NCBI RefSeq assembly: GCF_007988965.1
Contig: NZ_BJVD01000015.1
Span: 1-51,060, forward strand
Source: Rummeliibacillus stabekisii
Lineage (GTDB): Bacteria > Bacillota > Bacilli > Bacillales_A > Planococcaceae
DNA: 51,060 nt
Direction: 5' to 3'
Positions 1-8,281 of the stretch are shown here, piece after piece; position 1 is the stretch's first letter, and each line of letters begins with the position of its first letter. Under the pieces are notes generated by a model. The model worked only from the letters and a program-made list of their open reading frames with translations, made no database searches and was not told the DNA's origin. Both the position numbers and the translations under genes were made by a program.

Positions 1-20
1 GGACGTTGCTAGGCAATCTA

Positions 21-52
21 AACACAGCTGATTAATCAGTTGTGTTTTTTTG
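21..52 (+). terminator. Rho-independent terminator of an upstream gene
   Basis: A 12-bp inverted repeat (AACACAGCTGAT at 21-32 with ATCAGTTGTGTT at 35-46, one G-T wobble) is followed directly by a T run. It would end a + strand gene lying left of the window, so the response regulator downstream should start its own transcript. Confidence 0.75.
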
Positions 53-208
53 TATTTGAATAAAATAGAGAAATACCCATACTTAGAGATAATAAATACA
101 TTATATAAATTCTAATAACTTTTCAAAGGACAATAAATGAATCAACGGGGTACATCTTTCGATAATTAGCTATAATGAAAGAAAAATGATGAAATGGAGC
201 ACGCGAAG

Positions 209-886
209 TTGGTAAAAATATTAGTTGTAGATGATGATCCATTTATTTTAGATCTTGTAAGCATTCATTTAGCACAGGCCCACTATACAACTTTAAAAGC
301 GAGCGATGGTGTACAAGCGCTTGCTATATTAGAAAAAGAGACGCCAGATCTAGTTGTAGCTGATGTCATGATGCCTCAAATGGACGGTTACGAACTGACC
401 AGAATCATAAGAGAACAATGGGATATCCCTGTTCTTTTGCTTACAGCAAGGGGAGAATTGAATGATAAAGAACATGGCTTTAATGCGGGCTCTGATGATT
501 ACTTGGTAAAGCCTTTCGAACCAAGAGAATTATTATTTCGGATTGCGGCTATATTGCGCCGTTATGATAAGCCTAATAATTCCATCAATCAAGTAGGTTC
601 GTTAACGATTAACCGAAAGAGTTATGAGGTAACAGCAAACCATACCACGCTCCTATTGCCATTAAAGGAATTTGAAGTACTTGCGTTACTAGGTTCTCGG
701 CAAAATCAAGTCTTTCAGCGCTCAGAGATTATGGAGAAAGTATGGGGGTTTGATTATGAAGGAGATGAACAAACGTTAAATACGCATATTAAGCGCATAC
801 GGGAACGATTGGCCAATATTGCACCAGATGTGCATATTAAGACGGTGCGGGGGATTGGCTATAAGCTAGAGGTGATTAAAGAATGA
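209..886 (+). CDS. OmpR/PhoB-family response regulator
   Basis: Two-component response regulator of about 225 residues: an N-terminal receiver domain (about 1-115) and a C-terminal winged-helix DNA-binding domain (about 125-222). Visible receiver residues are the acidic pocket in VVDDD, phospho-acceptor Asp52 in ADVMMPQMDG, Thr79 in LLLTARG and Lys101 in LVKPF. I place the start at the TTG at 209: GGAG at 196-199 is 9 nt upstream, a -10-like TATAAT lies at 171-176, and the product then begins MVKILVVDDD as is usual for the family. The alternative ATG at 194 adds five residues but has no good ribosome binding site. The stop overlaps the kinase start (ATGA). Likely target is its own operon, including the exporter at 2733; this is inferred from position. 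Confidence 0.93.
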   Translation: MVKILVVDDDPFILDLVSIHLAQAHYTTLKASDGVQALAILEKETPDLVVADVMMPQMDGYELTRIIREQWDIPVLLLTARGELNDKEHGFNAGSDDYLVKPFEPRELLFRIAAILRRYDKPNNSINQVGSLTINRKSYEVTANHTTLLLPLKEFEVLALLGSRQNQVFQRSEIMEKVWGFDYEGDEQTLNTHIKRIRERLANIAPDVHIKTVRGIGYKLEVIKE

Positions 887-2256
887 AGTCTTTATACAGC
901 AAATTCTTGCTCGTCACTATACTTACTATGATTGCCAGTTCATTAATTGCCTTTTTACTTACGAACACATATTATCACCAAGTCACTAAGCCTAAAAATG
1001 ATGCTAAGAATATTACGATTGCGAAGTCTATTGTGAAACCTATTAGCGAATCTACTTCCTTTAAGTTAAAGCAATACCTTCAAACAATGGGGAACGTAGG
1101 CTATCAAATCTATTTAGTGGATGAAGACTATAAGGAGTCTTTTTTTGGTGGTAAATATCGATTGAAAAATTTATCGCACAAACAAGTCGATCAAGTCTTA
1201 AATGGAGAAGTGTATCACGGCATGCGGAATCTTCCGCAAGAAACCTTTGTCACTGGCTTCTTTGCGAACGAATTATCAAATACGGTAGGTGTTCCGTTCC
1301 ATTATCAAGGCAAAGCGTATGCGCTGTTTTTACGGCCAGACATTAAATTGCTATTTAGTGAAGTACATACGATTATGGGGGGCTGGTTTTTGTTTATGGT
1401 TATCATCAGCTTAATCGCTATGCTATTTTTTGCGAAGTTACTCATTAAGCCTATTACTGAATTGACTTTTGCTACAGGCCGTATTGCGGACGAACGATTT
1501 GATACTCCTTTATCAATTGAACGGCGAGACGAAATTGGTCAGCTTGCGGCAAGTTTCAATACTATGATGCAGCGCTTAGAAGAAAATAATCAGATGAGGA
1601 GAGAGTTTATCAGCAATGTTTCACATGATTTTCAATCACCATTGCTGAATATTCAAGGTTATGCGGGATTATTAGAGAATAAGAGCCTATCTCCCGAAGA
1701 CCAGCAGAAATATCTTGAAATAATTCAATCAGAAACACATCGTTTATCGAATTTAACAAAGCAGTTACTATTACTTACTTCTTTAGATCAAACAAGCCAA
1801 AGGGCTAAGCGCGAAAATTATTTACTCGATCAGCAATTGAAGCGAGTGATTCAGAAATACAGATGGTTGCTTGATGAAAGACAGATTAACTTGTCTATGG
1901 CGTTAGAACCGGTTTCTTATAGAGGAGATGAAAGTCTGCTTGAAAATGTATGGGAAAACTTGCTGACAAATGCGATTAAATACAATCAGCCCAGTGGAGA
2001 AATTGATATTTCATTGGTTTCTTCTGAAAAAGGAATCACCATTATGATAAAAGATACAGGTATTGGAATGGATACTCAAACAATAAAGAAAGCATTTGAC
2101 CGTTTTTATCGCGGGAATGAATCTCGCGGAAAGGATGGAACAGGGTTAGGGTTATCAATTGTTGAAAAGATAGTACATCTTCATAGCGGTCAGATTGAAA
2201 TAGAGAGCAAATTAGCTAAAGGGACAGCCTTTAAGATATTTCTTCCCCATTTGTAA
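883..2256 (+). CDS. Two-component sensor histidine kinase (HAMP, HisKA, HATPase)
   Basis: Membrane sensor kinase of 457 residues. A first membrane segment (about 8-28) is followed by an extracytoplasmic sensor of about 130 residues, a second membrane segment (about 163-185), a HAMP linker, a HisKA dimerisation domain with phospho-acceptor His248 in SNVSHDFQSPL, and an HATPase domain with N box (ENLLTNAIKYN), G1 (DTGIGM) and G2 (GTGLGLSI). The H box reads HDFQSPL instead of the commoner HELRTPL; HssS-like and other Firmicute kinases have similar variants. It overlaps the response regulator by 4 nt, so the two are translationally coupled and surely cognate. The ligand cannot be read from the sequence. 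Confidence 0.93.
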   Translation: MKSLYSKFLLVTILTMIASSLIAFLLTNTYYHQVTKPKNDAKNITIAKSIVKPISESTSFKLKQYLQTMGNVGYQIYLVDEDYKESFFGGKYRLKNLSHKQVDQVLNGEVYHGMRNLPQETFVTGFFANELSNTVGVPFHYQGKAYALFLRPDIKLLFSEVHTIMGGWFLFMVIISLIAMLFFAKLLIKPITELTFATGRIADERFDTPLSIERRDEIGQLAASFNTMMQRLEENNQMRREFISNVSHDFQSPLLNIQGYAGLLENKSLSPEDQQKYLEIIQSETHRLSNLTKQLLLLTSLDQTSQRAKRENYLLDQQLKRVIQKYRWLLDERQINLSMALEPVSYRGDESLLENVWENLLTNAIKYNQPSGEIDISLVSSEKGITIMIKDTGIGMDTQTIKKAFDRFYRGNESRGKDGTGLGLSIVEKIVHLHSGQIEIESKLAKGTAFKIFLPHL

Positions 2257-2326
2257 TATGGAGTTCATATCACGTTCATTTACCTCCTTTATAGTAAAGG
2301 AAACAAAAAAGTTGGAGGTTATTGGA

Positions 2327-2728
2327 ATGGAAAGAAAATGGGGCATGCGGCTTATACGGGTTGCCGCTATATTCGGTTTAATCGGTGCTATCCTAGGTTC
2401 ACATATGGCTGGCTCTATGAGCTATCAATTTAAACCAATCCACGCTCATATACTTGTTGTAGGCTGGTTGTCTGTGTTTGCGTGGGGAATATTTTATAGT
2501 GTATTTACGCTGAAAAAGAAAGCGCTAGTCGCAATTCACGGGTGGACAGCAATGATTGGTTCAATTGGACTGACAATTGGAATGTGGTTGAATACATTAA
2601 AACCTTTTAATATAAACAGTACGGTTGCTTTGCTTATATATATAATCGGTGGTACTGTCCTTTTAATGAGCTTCGGGTTATTTATTCTCTCTACCTTTAT
2701 GGTAGAAACCAAAAAGGAGAGAGAATAA
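2327..2728 (+). CDS. Small four-helix membrane protein, haem-copper-oxidase-subunit-I/NnrS-like
   Basis: Hydrophobic protein of 133 residues with about four predicted membrane helices. The start is the ATG at 2327, with GGAGG about 10 nt upstream; an ATG at 2258 adds 23 residues without a good site. The segment HAHILVVGWLSVFAWGIFYS in helix 2 resembles the HxH...GW helix of cytochrome oxidase subunit I and NnrS-type proteins, and such short proteins are commonly labelled cytochrome-c-oxidase-like in Bacillaceae. Whether it binds haem or metal is unknown. It lies between the kinase gene and the exporter gene (4 nt before the latter) and is probably cotranscribed with both. Confidence 0.7.
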   Translation: MERKWGMRLIRVAAIFGLIGAILGSHMAGSMSYQFKPIHAHILVVGWLSVFAWGIFYSVFTLKKKALVAIHGWTAMIGSIGLTIGMWLNTLKPFNINSTVALLIYIIGGTVLLMSFGLFILSTFMVETKKERE

Positions 2729-2732
2729 AAAT

Positions 2733-4853
2733 ATGCATGTTTTAAAAGATAAAAAAAGATGGTTTACTATTCTGTTGGCGTGGGTGATTGTGGCCGCTCT
2801 TTTTACTTCATTCGCACCTCATGCAAAAGAAGTGACGTCACCTGGCAAAAACTCAGGGCTGCCGGAGACGGACGCATCGATCCAAGCAGAAAAGGCGCTG
2901 AAAAAGTACTTTCCCTCCTCAAAAGGGGTTCCACTTTTTGTCGTTGTTCACGATAAAAGCGGTTTGAAGGAAAAGGATGTTAACAAAGCCATGAAGAGTA
3001 TCGAGCATGGCGTCCCAAATGTCGATAAAGAGTTTACCGTCGTTGCTTTATCTAAAATGCCAAAACAAGCGAGAGCTTCTTTCTTCTCTGAAGATGAAAA
3101 GACATTCTTTATGCCTGTTCTTTTACCGAATGGAATGGAAATTAAAGAAGTTAAGATGGCAATGGATAAATTAAAGAAAGAAATATTGAAAGAACAGCCA
3201 AGTAACTTGAAAATACATTTCACTGGCCCTGCTGGTATTGAAGCAGATACCTATGAAATGTTCTCGCGAGCAGATATAGTATTAATTTTAGGTACGGTTA
3301 GTTTAATCTTTGTGCTACTCATCATTATTTACAGATCACCCTTACTAGCTTTTATACCTCTTATTGGAGCAGGTATTGCCTACACGGTGGTGGATGGTTT
3401 GCTTGGATTAATGGGCGATGCCAAGTGGTTTGCAATTGACAGCCAATCATTGTCAATTATGATGATTTTACTGTTTGCTGTTATTACAGATTATTCTTTA
3501 CTTCTTTTCTCTCGTTTCCGCGAAGAGCTTGAGAAGGGACTGGACATAAATGAGGCGATGAGGAATGCTTTACGCTATGTACGGGAACCTATAATATTCA
3601 GTGGTGGTACGGTGCTATTAAGTATGCTTACATTATTTGCGGCGGTATTTGAGACATATCGTGCGTTTGCACCTGTCTTTGCAGTGGCTGTAGCAGTGAT
3701 GTTAATAGCAGGGCTAACCTTAATGCCCGCCTTATTTGCCATTGCTGGAAAAAAATCTTTTTGGCCTTCTAATCCGAGAAAACGAGCTGAAAAAAGGGTG
3801 GGCAAAAAAGGCTTTTGGCATAGACTAGGGCGATTTGTTACAGAGAAGCCATGGATTGCGTTGGCACCTATTGTCCTAGTGCTTGTATTCTTTGCATCTA
3901 TGGTACAAAGAGTGCATTATACGTTTAATTTGCTGGATTCTTTTCCTAAAGAGATGTCATCTATCCAAGGCTATAATGTGCTTAATAAATCTTTTTCTGC
4001 TGGGGAAATTGCACCGAGCACAGTGATGGTCAAATCAAAGGATCCACTTACCTATAAGCAATTAACAGATCTGACAAAGGAATTGAATCAAAAAAGTAGC
4101 ATTGACCAAGCAGAAATCCAAGGGAACCCTTTCCCGGAAGGGCATCAAAATGTCGCTAAAATTAATCTAGTATTAAAAGAAAATCCTTATTCTGAAAAAG
4201 CTTTTGATGATATTGAAAAGCTACGTGATAATTCTTCTAAGCTTTTAGAAAAAAGCCAAATAAAAGGAAAGCTACTAATTGCAGGCGAGTCGGCAAAAAA
4301 TGCAGATATTCGAAGTGCCAGCAAGGGTGATGAAATCCGGATTATTTCGATTATGACGATTCTCATCATGATTATGCTAGGCATACAAACGCGTTCATTA
4401 CTTGCTCCAGTCTATATGATGGCGACTATTTTGCTATCATTCGGAGCAGCATTAGGATTTACGGTGTTCTTCTTCCAAGATGTATTAGACTACAAGGGAA
4501 TCAGTTACCGTATACCACTGTACACTTTTGTTTTTCTCGTAGCATTGGGTATTGATTATTCCATTATGTTGATTTCCCGCATTAGGGAAGAGAAAGAGCA
4601 TATGCCAATAAAAGAGGCTGTCCTCGAGGGAGTAGCAAAAACAGGTGGTGTTATTTCTTCAGCTGGATTAATACTAGCAGCTACATTTGCCGTACTTATT
4701 ACACAGCCAGTTATGGAATTGCGTGTCTTTGGTTTTGCTGTAGCTATTGGTGTATTGGTTGATACATTTATAGTAAGGCCAATTGTCATTCCAGCGCTTA
4801 TTGTTATTTTAGGCAAATACAGCTTCTGGCCTAAAAAGCTGAAACATAATTAA
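2733..4853 (+). CDS. MMPL/RND-family transporter
   Basis: Exporter of 706 residues with the duplicated MMPL layout: one N-terminal helix, a large extracytoplasmic domain (about 40-170), a five- or six-helix bundle (about 180-350), then a second extracytoplasmic domain (about 400-530) and a second bundle (about 535-700). Both bundles carry the family acidic segment: ITDYSLLLFSRFREE in the first and GIDYSIMLISRIREE in the second. B. subtilis YdfJ is the obvious relative and is also controlled by a neighbouring two-component system. The family moves lipids or hydrophobic toxic compounds using the proton gradient; the substrate here is unknown. GGAGAG lies just before the start. Confidence 0.92.
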   Translation: MHVLKDKKRWFTILLAWVIVAALFTSFAPHAKEVTSPGKNSGLPETDASIQAEKALKKYFPSSKGVPLFVVVHDKSGLKEKDVNKAMKSIEHGVPNVDKEFTVVALSKMPKQARASFFSEDEKTFFMPVLLPNGMEIKEVKMAMDKLKKEILKEQPSNLKIHFTGPAGIEADTYEMFSRADIVLILGTVSLIFVLLIIIYRSPLLAFIPLIGAGIAYTVVDGLLGLMGDAKWFAIDSQSLSIMMILLFAVITDYSLLLFSRFREELEKGLDINEAMRNALRYVREPIIFSGGTVLLSMLTLFAAVFETYRAFAPVFAVAVAVMLIAGLTLMPALFAIAGKKSFWPSNPRKRAEKRVGKKGFWHRLGRFVTEKPWIALAPIVLVLVFFASMVQRVHYTFNLLDSFPKEMSSIQGYNVLNKSFSAGEIAPSTVMVKSKDPLTYKQLTDLTKELNQKSSIDQAEIQGNPFPEGHQNVAKINLVLKENPYSEKAFDDIEKLRDNSSKLLEKSQIKGKLLIAGESAKNADIRSASKGDEIRIISIMTILIMIMLGIQTRSLLAPVYMMATILLSFGAALGFTVFFFQDVLDYKGISYRIPLYTFVFLVALGIDYSIMLISRIREEKEHMPIKEAVLEGVAKTGGVISSAGLILAATFAVLITQPVMELRVFGFAVAIGVLVDTFIVRPIVIPALIVILGKYSFWPKKLKHN

Positions 4854-4881
4854 TTGGTTTCTTTTAAGTACATGTATAAAG

Positions 4882-4918
4882 AAAACCTGTATGGTCATCG
4901 CCATACAGGTTTTTTGTT
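4882..4918. terminator. Bidirectional Rho-independent terminator
   Basis: Perfect stem AAAACCTGTATGG (4882-4894) / CCATACAGGTTTT (4901-4913) with a 6-nt loop. It is T-rich on both flanks, so it ends the MMPL operon on + and the lipoprotein gene on -. Confidence 0.9.
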
Positions 4919-5707
4919 TTATTTTACAATAAATCTTTTTGCATCATTAATATGAAGGTCTTCACCATTTCCATTTTCAGCATGAAGCTTTAATAAATAG
5001 GGACCAGCTTGTGTAAATGTATGCTTCGCTTCATATGTCCCTGATGATGTTTCCTGTAAATTTATCCAAATCGGTTTACTGCCATTAAACTGGGTAATTA
5101 CCTGATAACGGACAGAGGCATTTGACAGTGCTTCACCTTTATATTTTAAAGAAACGCTTAAATTCACCTTATCATCTTTTTTAAACGAATTAGGGTTGTT
5201 ATATATAATTGTTACGTTACCGTGTGTACGCTCATCGTGTTTTGTTACCTGTTTAGCTGATTTGGTAGCTGTGTTATCAGTCGCTTTTTCATTCTTTTGA
5301 GAGTTATTACCTGTTACAGCCATCTCTCTGCTCGGCATCACATGGCTTCCGTCTTCGGCAGTTACATGTGCTTTAATCACATAGTTACCTTCATCCTTTA
5401 TTTTTAGCTTTGCCACATAGGTATCGTCTTTTAAAGTGGCAATCATCATTTGGTGCGTGTTGGCTTCTTCATTTTCCGCTTCAAATGCTACATCTTTTGC
5501 CTTTGTATAATTTTTGCCGTCTCTAGTGACAGTAACTTTCAATTCTACCTCATCGCCAACTGTTGCTTGTTTAGGAACAGTGAGGGCAGCGCTTAAATCG
5601 GTAGTTTTCTTTTTTGTTTCCGTTCTTTCCCCTTCTTTGCTATTATTGCAGGCAGCTAGAACGGCTATGGAAACCAAAGCAATAATAAGTAGTCCAAATC
5701 TTTTCAT
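4919..5707 (-). CDS. Lipoprotein with two YtkA-like (FixH-type) domains
   Basis: Secreted lipoprotein of 262 residues. The start is the ATG at 5707 (MKRFGLLIIALVSIAV) with GGGAG upstream. A signal peptide ends in the lipobox LAAC, followed by a polar Lys/Glu/Thr linker. Two beta-sandwich units of the YtkA type follow (about residues 35-120 and 165-260), each with a KV-rich strand and an 'a-G-x-Y...K(A/L)H' ending (EGNYVIKAHV and AGPYLLKLHA), separated by an Asn/Lys/Thr-rich spacer. YtkA proteins are extracytoplasmic and associated with metal or redox cofactor handling, but the function is not established. The ribosome binding site sits in the hairpin at 5713-5757. Confidence 0.82.
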   Translation of the reverse strand: MKRFGLLIIALVSIAVLAACNNSKEGERTETKKKTTDLSAALTVPKQATVGDEVELKVTVTRDGKNYTKAKDVAFEAENEEANTHQMMIATLKDDTYVAKLKIKDEGNYVIKAHVTAEDGSHVMPSREMAVTGNNSQKNEKATDNTATKSAKQVTKHDERTHGNVTIIYNNPNSFKKDDKVNLSVSLKYKGEALSNASVRYQVITQFNGSKPIWINLQETSSGTYEAKHTFTQAGPYLLKLHAENGNGEDLHINDAKRFIVK

Positions 5708-5712
5708 ATAAA

Positions 5713-5757
5713 AAACTCCCTTCCATTTGCATTGTAGCAAATCGACTAAGGGAGTTT
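5713..5757 (-). terminator. Terminator-like hairpin that also contains the lipoprotein's ribosome binding site
   Basis: On the minus strand a 10-bp perfect repeat (AAACTCCCTT / AAGGGAGTTT, 5748-5757 and 5713-5722) with an inner TTGC/GCAA pair is followed by TTTTTT. It lies 15 nt after the EamA stop and the GGGAG of its second arm is the lipoprotein's Shine-Dalgarno. It can therefore end EamA transcripts and mask the site on any read-through RNA. Confidence 0.65.
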
Positions 5758-5771
5758 CAAAGTATGCATAG

Positions 5772-6671
5772 CTATTTAGTTTGTAGTCGCGTCTTTTTTT
5801 GTAAAAGGGTTGGAATCATCATGCCTGCGAGTACTAATAAAATGCCGCCGACTTGTAAGATAGAAAGCTTTTCATGGATGACTATTACAGAGGCAAGAAT
5901 TGCTACGGGCAATTCCATCGCACTCAAAATAGAAGCTAAACCACCACCAACTTTTGGCACTGCTATAGTGAAGAGTAAGATTGGCAGAATAATACCAAAG
6001 AAACCTAGCAATAAACCAAAGATAAATAATTCACTACCGAAAAGTTTGCCATTTACGAGAACTTCTGGTGCTTGGAAAAGAAGAACAATAATCATAGCAA
6101 ACAATGACATGATAGTCATACGGCCAATAGTGGAAATTCCTTCAACTGGGCGAGAGTTGAACTGCATAAAGCAAGCAAAGCTAAATGCAGCTGCAAAGCC
6201 AAATGCCCAACCACGCCAATCAAGGCCGCTTAAGTCTACATCTAAAATGCCAGCTGCCAAAATGGTACCGATCACTAAAAATACGAGTGAGAATAATTCA
6301 ATACGTGATGGGCGTCTTCGATGGATAATACAATCTAAAAATAAACCAATCCACGTGAATTGGAACAACATAACGACCGCTAAAGAAGCAGGTAAATAAT
6401 GAACGGCTTTTCCGTAAACTATACCTGTAGTGCCTGTCAGTAAGCCAGAAATCATAATAATTAAGAAACCCTTGCCTGTAATCTTTGGCAATGTACGCTG
6501 AGTAGCGACAAAAAGAATGAGGGCAAGCAAAAAGCCGACAACATATTGGCTAGTTACAGCTTCAGACGTCTCAAAACCGTGTTGCATCGCAACTTTAATC
6601 ATGGTTGATAAAATGCCGTAGCAGCTGGAGCCAACAACAATCATTAATGGAAATATTAAATTTTTGTTCAT
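5772..6671 (-). CDS. EamA/DMT-family transporter
   Basis: Integral membrane protein of 299 residues with ten predicted helices in two five-helix EamA repeats (about 1-145 and 150-295). The start is the ATG at 6671 with AGGAG 8 nt upstream; a GTG at 6680 would overlap that site. The family exports small metabolites such as amino acids, but the substrate cannot be named. It is divergent from a Crp/Fnr-type regulator 121 bp away, whose shared control region makes it a likely target. A terminator-like hairpin follows at 5713-5757. Confidence 0.88.
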   Translation of the reverse strand: MNKNLIFPLMIVVGSSCYGILSTMIKVAMQHGFETSEAVTSQYVVGFLLALILFVATQRTLPKITGKGFLIIMISGLLTGTTGIVYGKAVHYLPASLAVVMLFQFTWIGLFLDCIIHRRRPSRIELFSLVFLVIGTILAAGILDVDLSGLDWRGWAFGFAAAFSFACFMQFNSRPVEGISTIGRMTIMSLFAMIIVLLFQAPEVLVNGKLFGSELFIFGLLLGFFGIILPILLFTIAVPKVGGGLASILSAMELPVAILASVIVIHEKLSILQVGGILLVLAGMMIPTLLQKKTRLQTK

Positions 6672-6719
6672 TTTCGACACTCCTGTATATATTCAAACCT
6701 ATATAGTATAAGACATTAA

Positions 6720-6759
6720 CTGTTTTTGCTTATAATATCTTATCAAAACAGCTTATAAT
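6720..6759. promoter_or_regulatory. Candidate operator/promoter between the EamA gene and the Crp/Fnr gene
   Basis: The inverted repeat CTGTTTT (6720-6726) / AAAACAG (6745-6751) with an 18-nt spacer overlaps a direct repeat of GCTTATAAT (6728-6736 and 6751-6759), which supplies two possible -10 elements. It lies between divergent genes, one of them a regulator. The operator role is inferred. Confidence 0.4.
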
Positions 6760-6792
6760 GAAATAGGACATATGTCTATAAAGGAGGCTTTT

Positions 6793-7485
6793 ATGAAAGT
6801 AATACATGATTCCTGTAAGCTTCATGAAAAGATACATCAATATAAGCTTCAAGAAATCTTTCCTACTTTTTCTAGCAAGCCCTTTGCCCTTTACCATTAT
6901 GCTGCTGGCGAAGTATTGCTTCATGAGGGAGAAGAAATGACAATGCTTCTTTATTTAGTAGAGGGAAAGATTAAAACGACATCGAGCGTAGGTACAGGAA
7001 AGTCATTGCTTTTGCGCTTTAGCCAGCCACTATCAATTATTGGAGATTTAGAATTGGTACGTCATGTACCCGTACAATCCCAAATCACATCTGTCACCGA
7101 GTGTTTATGTATTGCCCTGCCTTTTGATTATATTAACCAGCATGAAAAAAATAATCCTTTATTTTTACAGCATCTCATCAAACATCTTAGCTATAAGCTT
7201 CAAACTTGCACGACTGCGGCACGAGTCAATTTGCTGGCTTCTGTAGAGAATCGTTTTGCAAGCTATTTATTAAGCATTACTACACCTGATAATGAATTTG
7301 GCGTGGAACTACAAACCCAGAATATAGGTGAAATTGCCGATTTATTAGGTACGACCAGACGCCATTTGGATAGAGTTATCCATAAGTTAAGCGAGCAGGG
7401 GATCATCGAGAGAGGAAATAAATTCTTTCGAATATTATCGCATGATGCGCTAGAGGATTTATCGCAAGGCATACGTTATGAATAA
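6793..7485 (+). CDS. Crp/Fnr-family transcriptional regulator
   Basis: Regulator of 230 residues. The start is the ATG at 6793 with a near-perfect AAGGAGG 6 nt upstream. An N-terminal cyclic-nucleotide-binding-type beta barrel (about 30-140) has GEVLLHEGEEMTMLLYLVEG at its centre; a long dimer helix and a C-terminal winged helix (about 160-230) follow, with recognition region IADLLGTTRRHLDRVIHKL. The effector is unknown: there is no four-cysteine N-terminal Fnr cluster, and the barrel lacks an obvious cAMP signature. E. coli YeiL is a similar type. The divergent EamA transporter is the probable regulated gene. Confidence 0.88.
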   Translation: MKVIHDSCKLHEKIHQYKLQEIFPTFSSKPFALYHYAAGEVLLHEGEEMTMLLYLVEGKIKTTSSVGTGKSLLLRFSQPLSIIGDLELVRHVPVQSQITSVTECLCIALPFDYINQHEKNNPLFLQHLIKHLSYKLQTCTTAARVNLLASVENRFASYLLSITTPDNEFGVELQTQNIGEIADLLGTTRRHLDRVIHKLSEQGIIERGNKFFRILSHDALEDLSQGIRYE

Positions 7486-7506
7486 GTAATGTTGAAATAT
7501 AGAAAA

Positions 7507-7532
7507 ACCGGCGAAGCGTAGGTTTCGCCGGT
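7507..7532 (-). terminator. Terminator of the GNAT gene
   Basis: GC-rich stem ACCGGCGAA (7507-7515) / TTCGCCGGT (7524-7532). Read on the minus strand it is followed by TTTTTCT, which fits the end of the minus-strand acetyltransferase gene 9 bp away. Confidence 0.8.
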
Positions 7533-7540
7533 CGTATGCA

Positions 7541-8098
7541 TTAAACTTTTTTAACCATGTGATCAAATTCTTCTCCAATGATTATCCAAGGTTCTGCATA
7601 TACATAGCCCATTTTTTCATACAGTTTTCGTGCGCGTTCTTTTTCTTTTTCAACACTTAGAGAAAGTTTACTGTAGCCTTTTTCTTTGGCTAGGGTATCC
7701 ACGTATTCTAAAAGTGCTGTACCAATGCCTTTTCCTCTAAATTTTGGCGAAGTACAAATGGTGTCAATGTAAAACTCATCAGGCCTTGCCTCTACCTCAA
7801 TAGTCTGGATTTCAGCTCCCTTATCAGCTAGCCACTTTTCGAGGTTATGATCTAGCTCCTGTGCTTGATCACCTCCATAGACCACCATCATCCCCGCAAC
7901 ATTCCCATCAATCTCTGCAACATATGTATTTAGATAGGAATGGCGGTTGTCTTTACGTTTAAATAAAGCCTGCAATTCATTTAAAACAGTTTGAGGTTCT
8001 GTTTCTCCGGTTAGCCTATTAGCAATATCACCTATAGCATCTACAATAAGTGGTGCAATATAAGGTGCGTCTGCAATTTGTGCATGTCGTATATTCAT
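7541..8098 (-). CDS. GNAT-family N-acetyltransferase
   Basis: Acetyltransferase of 185 residues. The C-terminal part shows the acetyl-CoA-binding motif A with IDTICTSPKFRGKGIGTALL (about 113-132, R/Q-x-x-G-x-G/A type) and motif B near YEKMGYVYAEPW. The N-terminal half carries an insertion with LNELQALFKRKDNRHSYLNT, as in several uncharacterised Bacillus GNAT proteins. The start at 8098 has GAGGAGG about 8 nt upstream. It is a single-gene unit closed by its own terminator; the acceptor substrate cannot be predicted. Confidence 0.88.
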   Translation of the reverse strand: MNIRHAQIADAPYIAPLIVDAIGDIANRLTGETEPQTVLNELQALFKRKDNRHSYLNTYVAEIDGNVAGMMVVYGGDQAQELDHNLEKWLADKGAEIQTIEVEARPDEFYIDTICTSPKFRGKGIGTALLEYVDTLAKEKGYSKLSLSVEKEKERARKLYEKMGYVYAEPWIIIGEEFDHMVKKV

Positions 8099-8281
8099 TC
8101 TATCCCTCCTCTATTTAGTATACCAAAAATGACTAAACTTAATTTTAATAATTCTGTACCTTTAGGATACAATTATGTTGAAAAAAGAATGAGATTTTAC
8201 CTAATTTTTTTCGTCAAATGCTTTTGTAGTATAAGTCTTCATGGTAGGATAGAAGGAAGATATGTGTGAAGGGGTTTCGAA

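Noticed and set aside
5764-6399. Long open frame on the + strand opposite the EamA gene
   Set aside because: It is antisense to a clear membrane transporter, Lys/Pro/Ile-rich without a domain, and has no good ribosome binding site.
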